From: Sanguinoderma infundibulare
Taxonomy: Eukaryota > Basidiomycota > Agaricomycetes > Polyporales > Polyporaceae
Reading direction: 5' to 3'
DNA: 64,000 nt
NCBI GenBank assembly: GCA_032821775.1
Contig: JAVLRN010000002.1
Coordinates: 2,604,001 to 2,668,000, forward strand
Positions within the stretch are counted from its first letter, which is position 1. Every line of letters starts with the position of its first letter. A model generated the notes under the pieces. It saw only the letters and a list, made by a program, of their open reading frames with translations, had not been told where the DNA came from and ran no database searches. Positions 25,399-37,040 of the stretch are shown in pieces. The position numbers and the translations under genes are program-made.

Positions 25399-26943
25399 TC
25401 AGAGGGTGCGGACCGTGTCCACCGCCGCCGTCAACCGCTCTAACATCTCCGGATCCAACGAGTAACATTGCGTGATCTTGAGGAAGGTTATATTTGCGAC
25501 CTGCGGTACCGCGGCGCTCCGGCGCGCCGACACAACGCGCAGGAGCTCGTGTCCGGATATATCTCCACAATTTTGCACGCTAATCGCTTCCAGACGAGGC
25601 AGGAGCCATTCGCCCAGCGTGTCTGGGCCCGCGGCGAGCATGTCGAAAATGCGTGTTCCGACCAAGCCCGAGGAGGGCGTGGAGATGCCAAGTCCGGTGA
25701 TTTGCGGGAGCTGGTGCAGGGCGCGGACAAGTGGAACGAGGGCGGATCCGGTGAAGGAGCAGTTGCGTAAGTCGAGAAGGCGGAGGGCTGGGAAACGAGA
25801 AGGGGAGAGCGATATTTGGGTGAGCCACTGCAGCTCTTCTCCGGCATTCACGGAGAGAAGCTGGAGGGCAGGTAGGGAGGTGGATTCGAGGAAAAGGGAG
25901 ATGCTTCCCGGGTCGACGATGTCGAATGAAAGGCCCTTGAGGTGCGGGAGCTCCTGTGGCGCCGGGGTGGCTCGGAATACATCCTCGGTGGTGTCAATGG
26001 TGAACAAAGCGAGCCGGAGGGAGAACCACCTTATTGGAGAGGCAATCAGGATGGTCATCAGCTGTTTGAACGGATATGCGATCCTAGCGGAAGAGTGGCA
26101 CCGGGCATCGCGAAGTAGATAGAGCTGACGTAGCGAAGGCATCGCGACTCCGAGGCACTCGAGCGGCGCGTGCTCCAGCATGACGTACCCCAGGCGAGGG
26201 CACGGTTGGGAGAGGACGGTGAAAGGGTCTTGGTACTCGGCATCCGAGGAGTCGACCCGGAGGTAAAGGTCCTCTAGGGAAGGACCCAAGCTGGAGGAGT
26301 GCTCTTGGACTTTGCGCATCCTGAACCAGTCCGGGACGGAGACGTTGAAGGAATAGCACCTCCAAAGGTGGGGAGCGAGTTCGGACATGATGGTCTCGGT
26401 GTCAAGCGGGGAGTCGACATAGCGGAAATCGATATCGACGAAGAGTTTACTCGCCTGGGAGCGCCGGAGGTATACTCGCAGCCGACGCAGAAAGGACGGT
26501 ATCCGCCAACTCCAATCGCTGTCGAGGATGATGTACGTCCACAGAGTGGGTGTTGTCAGGACAGCGTCGTGCCAGTAGCGGGAGACGACGCTCAGGACGG
26601 GCAGGAGATCGGCGGTCTCGTGCACGCCCAACTCGAAGATACGGGACAACAGCTCCGGCGGTAAGCGAGATATGAGTGCGCGTTGGTCAAGGAGCGTCGC
26701 TCGTTGCAGCCTCAGCGAAGCTATCCTTTCCTCGAGCTCGGCGATGGACTGGTCAAGTTGCTCGATCTCTGCAGGCAACTTGCGCGGGTCTCTGTGGCGG
26801 GATGTCAGTGAGGGGCTGGGGATGGATGGCGGGAAGGCGTACTGTCTTCTCGGATCGTCTGGGTCATCAATGATGACGTCTGGAAGGATAATGTTGAGAT
26901 CGTCCCATGAGGCAAGGTCGTCGTATGAGGGCGAGGAGGACAT
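25399..26943 (-). CDS. F-box/LRR protein with N-terminal coiled coil
   Basis: A single uninterrupted frame from the ATG at 26943 (MSSSPSYDDLASWDDL) predicts 514 aa. The frame extends further upstream to 27114, but that extension begins with GTG, so the ATG at 26943 is preferred. Layout: an acidic N-terminus, a short coiled coil (EIEQLDQSIAELEERIASLR, about residues 59-78), the F-box (ISRLPPELLSRIFELGVHE followed by LSVVSRYWHDAVLTTPTLW), then irregular leucine-rich repeats to the end. The order coiled coil, F-box with the TPTLW signature, then LRRs is typical of the large agaricomycete F-box family. It probably serves as an SCF ubiquitin-ligase adaptor with unknown substrate. It is intronless, unlike most genes in the window. 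Confidence 0.85.
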   Translation of the reverse strand: MSSSPSYDDLASWDDLNIILPDVIIDDPDDPRRQYAFPPSIPSPSLTSRHRDPRKLPAEIEQLDQSIAELEERIASLRLQRATLLDQRALISRLPPELLSRIFELGVHETADLLPVLSVVSRYWHDAVLTTPTLWTYIILDSDWSWRIPSFLRRLRVYLRRSQASKLFVDIDFRYVDSPLDTETIMSELAPHLWRCYSFNVSVPDWFRMRKVQEHSSSLGPSLEDLYLRVDSSDAEYQDPFTVLSQPCPRLGYVMLEHAPLECLGVAMPSLRQLYLLRDARCHSSARIAYPFKQLMTILIASPIRWFSLRLALFTIDTTEDVFRATPAPQELPHLKGLSFDIVDPGSISLFLESTSLPALQLLSVNAGEELQWLTQISLSPSRFPALRLLDLRNCSFTGSALVPLVRALHQLPQITGLGISTPSSGLVGTRIFDMLAAGPDTLGEWLLPRLEAISVQNCGDISGHELLRVVSARRSAAVPQVANITFLKITQCYSLDPEMLERLTAAVDTVRTL

Positions 26944-29523
26944 GGCCAAGAGCGTAGGCACTAGCTGAGCATCAATCCTCGTCGGACCGATCGACGGCCT
27001 CTGCAAGATCATGTCCCAAAGCGCCCATGCAGTCCCCTCCAATGACCACGGCGTCTGGCTCGGCCCGGAGCTGCAGCCTGCCAACCTCAAGTAGGTACCC
27101 GGCCGCTGTGACACTGGTCTTGACGCAACTTCATCGTTGGCTTGGGAATTTCAACCGAGCCGCGAACGAGAGTCCATCACCGTCTAATGCCTCATGTCCT
27201 GAATCGGTGTATGTTGGATCAAGAGTTGGAACGCACAGCAGGTACGGCACAATATGCGCAGTTGGTGTAGCTGTTAGCTGGTCAAAGTAGCTTATACAAG
27301 GATTTTGATGTCGACCATCCACAGTGCCACCTCCATTTGAGAGGACTTATCTACGTTCAAACAGGATCCAACCCCGAGCGGCCTATGTACGCATTACGTT
27401 TGGAGCTGGCCTGAAGAACGCACCTAGCCTCGACGCAGGCTGATCAGCGGAACACTAGATGATCACTCAACTGAAGTACTCACAACTTGAAACCTCACAC
27501 CGGAATATTTCACGGACCGAGGATCAATCGACTAATCTTGACTGGCACCCGTTACATGAAAATTGCGACGCTCGTTGCTCAGCACAAGCGTTGAAATTTT
27601 TCAAAGGCTTCCTCATGTAGTCTCCGCACGCCTGAAATACACCTCAAGTCAGCTCGGATCTCACCTTCAGGGAGGCAAACAGTCAAAACATGCAATTTGA
27701 TCTTGGGTGGTTAGCGCCACATGGTAACGCCCTCCAAGTTCATGCCCTCCGCGGCACCCTCAGGCATTTGGCACCATCTTGGGTCTGCCGTAAACGGCGT
27801 GAAACAGAAGAGTACTAACAGACGCTCCCGCCATCTCGGAATATGACCATCAATTCTCGGGCTCGCAACTCCAGTAAGCTCTTCCTGTTGGGCTCAGCGA
27901 TGCGCCGAAGACACTGCGCCGAAGGCAGTCCGTGACGTCGACGCCTTTTTCGCGAAATAACCCATGAGCCCTCCAGCGCATCAGACGATCCGGCGGGAAT
28001 AGCATGGGAACTTGAACCTCTTACCAAGTTCTCTTTTTTTGCCGACCGGTGATTACTATTACGCCACAACCCGACGCGCCACGTCTCAGATCCTCCGGTG
28101 TACCGCAAGCCACACTGAAGCCATCCCCGTCGCACGCCTGGGCGATGCTTCATCGCCGTGGCGGTCTGCGAGTTCCCCCGCAGGTTGGGACAATCAGACC
28201 TGGTGGTCCTTGCGGCTCTACAGCGCAGGCCTTCGAAAATCTGAATGTGCGCCGCGCCTACACTGGCACAAGATCCCGATTGGCCCTGGTGAGATGGTGG
28301 ACGCCGGGGAAGTATGGTCACCAAAACTTTGAGAAGTCATCAGTAGAGAAGGCAATATTCTCCCCGACATCGCGCGAGCTAGCAGCACAGGTCGGGTGTG
28401 CGGCACGCTGTGCACACTATCATCAACGGGCGTTGCCTGCGACTGAAGGTTAGCATTTGGACAGATTCGGACTCAGGACATGGAGCCACACGCACGGTGT
28501 ACTAAAAGATGGCCGCACGAAACAGTGCTAGATGCTCCCGGTCTCAGGCTCGGAGTAAGGTACCCATTGTTGACCAAGTCCGATTACTCATGTGGACGCG
28601 TGCAACGTTCTTTTAATGTTGTTAGAGCAATCTTTAATGGTAAGGTCAATAAACAATCTTCTGGCGGCGCTGGCAAAAAGAAGGTACACACGAATAGGGA
28701 CTAAGGCGGAACTGACGCTGAGCGCCCGCTTCCTGGGCTGCTGTATGTCGATATGTAGCGGAATGTTGTATCAGATGAAAGAGCATTTCAGAGCGACGTA
28801 GTACGTTGCCATTGGCCAAGGATGGAAGCGTGCAGTATCGGTTTTTACCTCGAGCGCCAGACTGAGACATGAGTACACTGGGTCAGCAGTCTCATTGGGC
28901 CGCTTGCGTATGGTTTCGTCGCGGGCAGAACCTGAGGAACCTATGTGCACATTCACCACGAGTTCAGCTAATGTCTTCGCACGAAGCCAAAACAGGCTAC
29001 TCGCTAGCTCCCACACGTTATGGGTCTGGAAACGGCGGAGACGGGATCTTTCACGCGACAAAGCACACCATGCGAGGTATCGTCCAAAAGACAATGCATT
29101 TTACGAAGGTATTACAACAAGGCAGTACAAAGAGAGTATCCATCAGACATGCGCCCGACTCGCTGGTTCGCGGTCTGCTTCACCCTGACGGGGGAGAAGA
29201 CGCACGATCCAAACGTCCTCGAGACCGCGCGAAGCGGCCATGTTCTCGGTTATACGAGCGGGCGATGGTCTCATCGACTGGATGTGAAGGATGTGGCATA
29301 TGTAAACATGCGAGACTCGAGTTAGTACCTATAAAATATATCCTAGCTGAGTATGTTCTGAAGAAACAAAAATTGCGAGGCGGCGCGTTTATATCTGGCG
29401 GTGAGTTTAGGGCCGGTCCTAACCCCAATTCGGGCAGTGGCCCAGGCGCTCCGGGCGCTACGGCCTCCAACTGCAGGCTGCAGCTTCCACATTCTGTCCA
29501 CACTCTCCTCTGGTCTCCTCAAT
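26944..29523. other. Intergenic stretch, no supported gene
   Basis: About 2.6 kb separate the F-box gene from BUD13. The open frames are short and overlapping, with no family resemblance and no consistent splice chain. Promoters of both flanking genes (transcribed away from each other) should lie at its ends. Confidence 0.5.
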
Positions 29524-30578
29524 ATGTCTCTGAAAGCGTACCTTGCCGAAAAGTATATGTCCGGCCCGAAAGCGGACGTCATCCTCTCCAAAACTAATCT
29601 GACGAAGAAGAAGAAGCGCAAAGCTACGGCCACCGCGACAAGCGCCAGCTCGTCCTTCATCAAGGATGACGAGCTTACAGGCTGGGGCGCCGCACCACAA
29701 GACGATGACGAGGACGAGATGGAAGATGCGGTTGTTGCGGAGGACAGGCGGTTCAAGAAGCGGCAACGGACGGATGCAGACTCGGGATGGGCGACTGTAC
29801 GCGAGGGCGAGGGTGGGAGCAAGACGCCTCCGCCGACCGAGGACGAGCAACCGCAGGTGGTAGAGACCGAGGCGCCCTTCAAGGGCGGGCTGCTCACGTC
29901 CGCTCAGCTAAAGAAGAAGCTACCCAGGAACACGAAGCAGGACCCGAAGAAGTCAGTGGAAGAGCAGGCAGCAGAACGCGCCGCCGCGCAGGAGACGGTG
30001 TACCGTGACTCCTCGGGGCGGAAGGTGGACATGGCGGCAGCGCGGGCGGAGGCGGCACGGCTGAAGCGTGAGCGGGAGGAGAAGGATGCGGCGAAGATGG
30101 AGTGGGGCAAGGGTCTGGTGCAGAGAGATGAGACCGAGAAGCGGAAACAGGAGATGGAGAAGATGCGCGGGCAGGCGTTCGCGAGGACAGCTGACGACGC
30201 TGAACTCAACGCGGAGTTGAAGGCACAGGACCGGTGGAATGACCCTGCAGCCCAGTTCTTGACCGTGCGTCGCCGTGCCACATTGCAACCGAGGGCTTTG
30301 CTGACATACCCTGCCCTTGTTAACAGAAGAAGAAATCGAAAGGTCCTCGGAGACCTGAATATACTGGACCACCACCGCCTCCGAATCGTTTCGGTATCAA
30401 GCCTGGCTATAGGTGGGACGGTGTCGGTGAGTGCTCTTGATTCTGCGGACACGCCGAAGGAAACTAAGCCAGTTTCGCAGATCGTAGCAGCGGCTTTGAG
30501 AAGAAGTACTTTCAGAAGCAGAACGAGCGACGGAGACGGGGCGCAGAGAGTTATGAGTGGAGCGTGGATGACATGTAA
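29524..30578 (+). CDS. BUD13: BUD13-like pre-mRNA splicing factor (RES complex)
   Basis: Three exons, 29524-30264, 30327-30426 and 30481-30578, give 312 aa with all phases kept. The N-terminus ([18 protein letters not shown]) and the C-terminus ([19 protein letters not shown], then [11 protein letters not shown], ending YEWSVDDM) are the two conserved ends of BUD13. The middle is charged and low-complexity, with a Lys/Arg/Glu-rich helix around [20 protein letters not shown]13 with SNU17 and PML1 forms the RES complex, which binds the activated spliceosome and aids splicing and nuclear retention of unspliced RNA. The protein should be nuclear. Its stop is 91 nt from the stop of the convergent methyltransferase gene. 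Confidence 0.93.
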
Positions 30579-30669
30579 ACCGTGCGTGCTTCACCTATCC
30601 GCTGCCATGGGAGATTCTGCGCGTCCAATCGCGTCCGCTGTTTGTTTAGGATATGTACATTAGCGTCCA

Positions 30670-31676
30670 TTATTCTGCCGTTGGATTCTCCCACCGCGCT
30701 ATCCACCACCTACACATACTTTTCCTCACGCCCAGTTGTTCTCGATCCAAACCACCCCCAGAGACCTTCAGCGAACCACCCCACATGCCTTCAACTTCGC
30801 CTTCTTCCATAATAATTCCTGCTTGTCTAGCCTCTTGTACGAAGTGGTCGCACACATGTGACGGTGTGTATTTTCCTGCTGCAATGTAGGCTCGAGAATT
30901 CGAAGCTTTTCGAAGCAGCGACAGGAGGGACTGCAGGAGGACGTCATGCGACCGGTCAAAATGCAACAAGTCGGACATGATGACCACGTCGAAGGCCTCC
31001 GATGTTTCAGATGTCTGTTCCCTTAAAACATCCCTGGAGTACAACGTTTATTAGCGTGGGTGCCTCAAAACCTGTGGGGCCACTTACAAGAGAGGCCTGA
31101 CGTCTTGACCCCACTCATATGCCACCGACTGAACAGAGCAGGCTCGATTGTAATGCGGTCTGTTTCGTTCGACGTTTCCAGTGAGGTTTTTGATGATCCC
31201 CGGATCCGGATAGTCTGTGATGACCACAAGTGCTGGAGGTCTGGACAATGACGACGCAAGCAGCGAAGGGAGAGCGCAACCGGCTCCGAGCTCAACGACT
31301 ATCATGGGAATAGTAAGTTCAGAACATGGCTCGAGAGGGCCCGGGGGACATTACCTGTACGCCCGTCCAGGGAGATCACACCACGTTCTATGAGCTCGGC
31401 AAGGAGTAATGATGGAGAGAAAAGATGGTCAGCTAGGAGGGTGTTGGCCTACGGCAATTAGATGATGTAGATCAAGCGGTGCAGCACACCACTCACTTTT
31501 CCTTCCTGTAAATCATTCACTCAGAGAAAAGCGACGAAATTGTTCAGACCCATTTGCGCACGTACCTTGGGTGCAATGGTCAAGGCCAACGGTCCATATC
31601 GGATCGTATCATCATCAGGCGGCGCATCGCCGAACAAGGCAGCAGAATCGCTCAAGAAGTCATCCAACTCAGACAT
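30670..31676 (-). CDS. EFM7/NNT1-type protein N-methyltransferase
   Basis: Five exons, 31676-31566, 31505-31497 (9 nt), 31448-31355, 31298-31088 and 31033-30670, give 262 aa. The 9-nt exon encodes only Glu-Gly-Lys. It is needed to build the family signature PKEGKANTLLADHLFSPSLL. SAM-binding motif I is VVELGAGCALPS, and the later acidic motif is VIMSDLLHF. This matches the methyltransferase-16 family members once called nicotinamide N-methyltransferases; in yeast EFM7 methylates the N-terminal Gly and an adjacent Lys of elongation factor eEF1A. I infer the same role. Cytosolic. Transcribed divergently from SEC24, with 302 nt between the two ATGs. Confidence 0.92.
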
Positions 31677-31978
31677 TCTCTGAGATCAGGAAGCGATTAG
31701 TAAATGCCTTCGTCAGCTCTGCCCGGGTACAAAGATGTGCTGAGGCGAAGAGAATTGGTTGGGGGTCCTTCCATTTTCAGAAACGGCGTAAGATTTGTTT
31801 GGATCCAAAGCCGCTGCCAAACAAACGTCCTAATTTGGGTGTCTGAGCGTCCACTGGGTCGAGCTTGCTCGGCGTCGCGCCGACAATCGAGCTCATCGCT
31901 AGCCGCAGCGAGGACGACGCACTCTCTGTATCTCTGCTTGGCTCCATCACATCCTCATCTTGGATATCTATATGCTTC
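31677..31978. promoter_or_regulatory. Shared divergent promoter, methyltransferase / SEC24
   Basis: The 302 nt between the two opposed start codons must contain both promoters. No clear TATA box stands out, which suits constitutive genes. This is inferred from the gene arrangement. Confidence 0.5.
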
Positions 31979-34900
31979 ATGTATGCCCACAGCACTAGGT
32001 CCCATATTCCCCAGCCACCACACAGCGCAGGAACGCCATACAAGGGGCTGCGCGCCGCCATAGACCCGGATCAAATCCCCTCTCCAATCGATACAATAGA
32101 GGTTGACAGGGAGAAATGGGTGGACCAGACGTACATGACACTACCAGGCCAACACCCGCCTTTGTCCGTGACGGACTTCGTCGCCATTGACCAAGGTGCG
32201 TGACGCCGATGTTTGCTACCTGTCGCGAGAGAGAGCTGAACACTCGCACAGGCAATACCTCGCCAAGGTATATCCGCATGTCAACATGGAACGTCCCAAG
32301 CACTTCCAGACTAGCGTCGGACTGCGCGATCCCAATTGCGGCAATCATACAGCCGTTCGCAGACCAGGACCCGAGAGAGGAGCCCGTGCCCCTGGTGGAA
32401 ACCGGCGAGGTCGGTCCCGCGCGCTGCGAGCGCTGTAGAGGGTACGTGAACCCATGGTGTACCTGGGTCGCGAACGGTGCGAGATGGAAATGCAATCTAT
32501 GCGGTCACGAAACGGAAGGTGTGTTGCTCCTCGTTCTTGCTCCTCGTCTGCCACAACCCCCTGATCCCGAAGGTGCGCATAGTTTCGCTGGAGTACTTCT
32601 GCAATCTGGACGCGAACTTGCTCCGGCTCGACCACGCTCAACGGCCAGAACTCAATAAAGGCACGGTCGACTTCGCCGTTCCCGAAGAGTACTGGGCACC
32701 ACATCCCCCTCCCACTATTCGCCCTCTCTATTACTCTATGCTGCCCGAACCTACCACTAGCCGACGAATACCTGTTCTTATGGACTATGTCTTTGCTTTC
32801 GACGTCTCGCAAGAAGCCGTTCTCTCGGGGTTCCTACAAACGGCATGCAACGTGCTCATCGAGTTGCTCTTCGGACATGACGATACCATTCCTCCATGCT
32901 TCCCTCCATCAAGTCGCATTGCTATCCTCGCTTTCGATCGGACATTACAGTTCTATAACCTCTCTGTACGCCTGTCTCTGTATCCTCCACTGAAACTCCG
33001 AATGACAAACCTTTCTGTTAGTCAGACGTAGACGGTCAACCTCCTTTGTTAGTCGTTCCTGACGTGGATGATGTATTCCTGCCATCTACCGCCGGTCTGT
33101 TTGTCAAACCCGCTGATTACAGGTGCGAAACCCGCTCCTTACTGATTCAAAAATCTCAATAATGTGCCTTTAGGGACGTCATTACCAATCTCCTCACCGC
33201 TTTGCCCGCACGACATGAGCAAACTTCCGAGACCGAGTCAGCTCTTGGCTCTGCCCTGTCAGCAAGTCTGGCAGCATTGGTGAGTATCCCCACGCGAAAC
33301 CATCCCCGTCTAGCTAATTCCTTTGAAGGCTGGTCGCGGTGGGCAAGTCGTTACCTTCGCTGCCACACTACCCACGACAGGCGTTGGTGCCCTTCAGCCG
33401 CTTGTGGACGAGTCAGCCCTTTACGGAACGGAAAAGGAGCGGACCCTGTTCGAGCCTCGCGATGAGGCGTGGAAGGACCTCGGCGAACAGTGCGCCGCGG
33501 AGGGTATCGGTGTGAACATGTTCCTAGGCATGAGCCGGGCAATCGACGTCGCGTCAATAGGTAAGCGGCTTCCAGCAAACGGGGACCCAAAATTGACAGC
33601 ACATGCCTCAGGGCTAGTATCATCCATGAGTGGTGGCGAGATCTTCTTCCATCCGAAGTTCGATCCCGTACGGGACGGCACGGTGCTCTCTTCACAGTTC
33701 AGGCGGCTTATTTCTCGCGCGACCGTGTTCTCATGTTCGATGCGAGTTCGGACTTCTGTCGGTCAGCCAATCCTTGCTAGTTCTGTGTCATGGTTGTTCA
33801 TTTCTGGCTCCGCTCTACAGGTCTCCGCGTAGCAACGCAATACGGCAACTTCTACGAAAGCCCTGCGTTTGACATGGAGTTTGGCACGGTCGACGCGGAC
33901 AAGACGATCTGCGTTTCGTTGGAACACACCGGCAAACTCGATGATAGACAATCCGCCTTCATTCAATCCGCTATCCTGTACACTACGGTCGCCGGCGAGC
34001 GCCGCGTGCGAGTGCATAATCTCGCCTTACGTGTGGTTACCTTGGCCGGGAACGTGTTCCAGTTTGCGGACATGGATGCGGTTTTGTCGTTCACCGTCCG
34101 AGAAGGTGAGGATCTTGTCCACTTAGCCTTTATCTAAAATCCAGAGCTGAAATCTTTCCGACGCACAGCGGTCTCCAAATTGGTTTCCACGCGTGTGGCT
34201 CAGATCCAGGAGTCGCTGACGGAGAGATGCGCACTAATTCTGTACGCTTACCGGAAATTTTGCGCAGCATCTGCCGCCCCGACCCAGGTGCGTCCATGGA
34301 CGTTCCTCCGTTACCCGCCCCTCACCGGATGTTCGTCTTGCTAGCTCATTCTCCCGGAAGCTTTCCGAGCCCTTCCGCTGTACATGCTAGCCCTGATGAA
34401 GACGAAGCCCCTCAAAGGTACGCGACCTCAACTGTGCTGGGTTTGGAATCGCCCCGTTCTTAACGTTTGGGAACAGGACGGAATGTCACCGCCGACGTGC
34501 GGAATTACTATGCGCACAAGTTCTCGGCCATGAGCGCGCGGGGCGTTATGTACCATCTCTATCCCCGGATGCTTGCGTTGCACGACCTGGACGACACGAT
34601 CGCGCTGCCTGACGAACACGGCCGGATCGATACACCATCACTCATGCGCGACAGCCATCTGTTCATGGAGTCACAAGGGGTGTACCTCATCGGTCCGTGG
34701 CTCGTTGCGCCTCTTGCGGCCATTGCTGACAATGTTGCGCAGATAACGAGGACGTGATGATGCTGTGGATTGGGGCCAGTGTGTCGCCACAAGTACTGAG
34801 CGACTTGCTTGACGTCGATGACGTCCTGAACGTCGACCCACGAGCGGTACGTCTGCCCGCTGAATCGCTGGCCCATTATTACGGGCTGATCATGCGCCAT

Positions 34901-35296
34901 GCAGCTACACCTCCCCCGTCTACAGACCCGTCTGTCGACGCAGCTGCGCAACATCCTAGCGCAACGTTTCTCCCAGCGAGGGTACACTCCGAGGTTTGTC
35001 ATCACGCGGCAAAACATGGACGGGAGCGAGATCGAGTTCAGCGACATGCTCGTTGAGGACCAGAACAACGCTGCGATGTCCTACCTAGATTGTGCGTAGT
35101 CATCCCATCCGGCCGTTTTCCGTCGCCCCGAGGCTAAGCGCTTCTGCAGACCTATGTTTGGTCCATAAACAGATACACACGGCTGTGAGTTCGGTTCTTT
35201 GTCATCGTGCTTCTCGGTCTGATGGTTCACCATCCGTAGCTCACGACGGGGGCCTCAATAGCCAACGGGAGCGGATTCCGATCTATGCCTTGGTGA
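31979..35296 (+). CDS. SEC24: SEC24-family COPII coat protein
   Basis: Fifteen exons: 31979-32195, 32252-32518, 32583-32965, 33022-33122, 33174-33279, 33329-33560, 33612-33761, 33821-34105, 34169-34287, 34345-34417, 34477-34692, 34743-34846, 34905-35091, 35150-35184, 35240-35296. Every junction keeps phase; 843 aa. SEC24 is the cargo-binding half of the SEC23/SEC24 COPII inner coat that buds vesicles from the ER. Visible parts: a short Pro-rich N-terminus ([20 protein letters not shown]), the zinc finger with C131, C134, C153 and C156, the trunk domain ([20 protein letters not shown]), the beta-sandwich and helical regions, and the gelsolin-like end ([31 protein letters not shown]). The long N-terminal extension of other SEC24s is short here. 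Confidence 0.95.
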
Positions 35297-36592
35297 TGGC
35301 TGGATGTGTTGTGCGAGACCTATGTATGCCTTATATTAGCTGAACGGAGTAATTGATGTTCCACAGCCGCAGTTCCATCTCTTGCATTGGTCCGTTGCCT
35401 CAATGTGGATTCGGAGCAGTATTTTGAATTTGCGACCAACTGATGACAGTCTCGCAAATACCTTAGCTCGCAGGTTTCTCGTGATGCTGTGTCTCCCCTG
35501 TTCGTCCGCAGGCTCATTGAAAATTTAGAAATATGCGACCATTGTGAGCAGATGAAAGTATCATCGGTTCTGTACCGTTCTTCGAATGCTTACAGAATGG
35601 GGGATTCTTGTTCCAGGATGTGGTTGACATCTCAACCTGAAAACGGGGGTTCTCGCTAATCTGAACCCGGAGACCTCCACGCTGCGGCGCCTGCACGCAG
35701 TGCGGACCACAGCAGTCCACACGTCGCCAGCCGCCACCGTGGACGCCTTCCCAGTGGACCGTGACCAGGTCCCGTGCTCTACGCGTCGCGAGGAGTCACG
35801 CGTTGGCGCTCGCGGCTGGTCACTGTGGCGTCAACGACTTGCACAGCACTTGGGGGTCGTCAGCCATCCCAGCGCCTTCCAAACTATCGGGAAAAATGGG
35901 ACATGCATACTCTGTCACAGCAGAACGGACGATTAAGCTGGCGGTTAGAGAGGGTTTGGAGTGCTTGTGGTATTGGTCGGATATGGGCTCTGGGCTCGGA
36001 TTCTGACCTGCCAGACCTACGTTCTCCTGGATGGACTTGAAAGGATGCGCATTCCAGCTGCATGTTGCCATAGAACAATGGCGATGGAAAGGAGGCTGGG
36101 CCCGTTTCGGTAAGTTGCGTTCGGAGTCTGAACTGCTCCCCCGAACATAAAAATCCACTCGTGCGCGCTCGTTCTCTCCAGTCTTCTCCATACTCCCCAT
36201 CTCCCGCGCGTCACTCCGCCATCCACAGCTACATTTCCCTGCTCTATCGTCATGCATAGACCGCAATCCCGCCGTTAACGCGTTAGCAAGCAACGCCACA
36301 GCATCTGTTGATGGTTGTCCACCCGTCCCATGGTTATCCGCCGCCAACTACTGACTACCGCCCCTCGGGACACAACAACAAGACATGGGGAAGAGGATTC
36401 CCTTGATACGTCGTATTTCTTCATCATCATTGTCGATGATGGGCGGCGTGGGCAGTGGTTCGAGCGTTCGCCGCTGGGGCGTATGTTGAACACACGACTA
36501 TGTGTGCGGCATTGCGCTACGCCGAAGAGTATGGCTCCAATCGGGCAACAATCCTCAAGCGCGTTTGCGATGCAGTCGAAGCAATCTGGGAG
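35297..36592. other. Intergenic stretch, no gene seen
   Basis: This 1.3-kb stretch follows SEC24. Short overlapping frames only, with no family resemblance. Confidence 0.5.
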
Positions 36593-37040
36593 TGTGGGCG
36601 ACCGTACTTGTTGCCGTCATCAATCCTTACCCCAGCCAAGGCTCATCGTGCCAATGACTTGCAAGACGGGATGACCACGACGCTAAGAGTAAAGCCCCAA
36701 ACGGGCGAAAATCCGCAAGTGCGTCCACGAGGTAGTCTCAGCAATGGAAGGGGGGAGTGTGGGCGACTGTACTTGCTACCGTCATTGAGCCCTACCCCTC
36801 CCGAGACTCATCATGCCGAACAACGCACGCGGTGGTTGAAGACAAGTTAAAAGACGGGATTACCACGACGCCAAAGAGTAAGGCCCCAAACTGGCAATGA
36901 TCCGCAAGTGCGTCCCCGATGTGGCGGGCTTGGGGGAGTGTGTGGGCGGTGGCCGTCCGTAGACCGCCATCGTTCCCTACCCTGGATCGAGTTGCATCGA
37001 GTTGGTTGAAGACGAAAAAGGAAAAGGAGACGCCGAAGAT
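36593..37040. repeat. Degenerate tandem repeat, ~165-183 nt units
   Basis: Unit A (36593-36757) and unit B (36758-36940) both begin TGTGGGCGAC and share blocks in the same order: GTACTTG, CCGTCAT, a GACTCATC/GGCTCATC-like block, AAGACGGGAT, CACGACG, AAGAGTAA, CCCCAAAC, TCCGCAAGTGCGTCC and GGGGGAG. A third, shorter and more diverged unit begins at 36941 (TGTGGGCGGT) and fades by about 37040. The function is unknown; no coding signal is seen in any unit. Confidence 0.75.

Noticed and set aside
26944..27114. N-terminal extension of the F-box gene at 25.4-26.9 kb
   Set aside because: The extended frame begins with GTG rather than ATG, and the sequence upstream of MSSSPSYDD has no domain.
28000..28030. 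tRNA-like T-loop string on the minus strand (GGTTCAAGTTCC)
   Set aside because: No pairing T-stem, acceptor stem or anticodon arm could be formed around it.
36593..37040. CRISPR array
   Set aside because: The repeat units are long (about 170 nt) and degenerate, with no short identical repeats separated by unique spacers, and the organism is a eukaryote.
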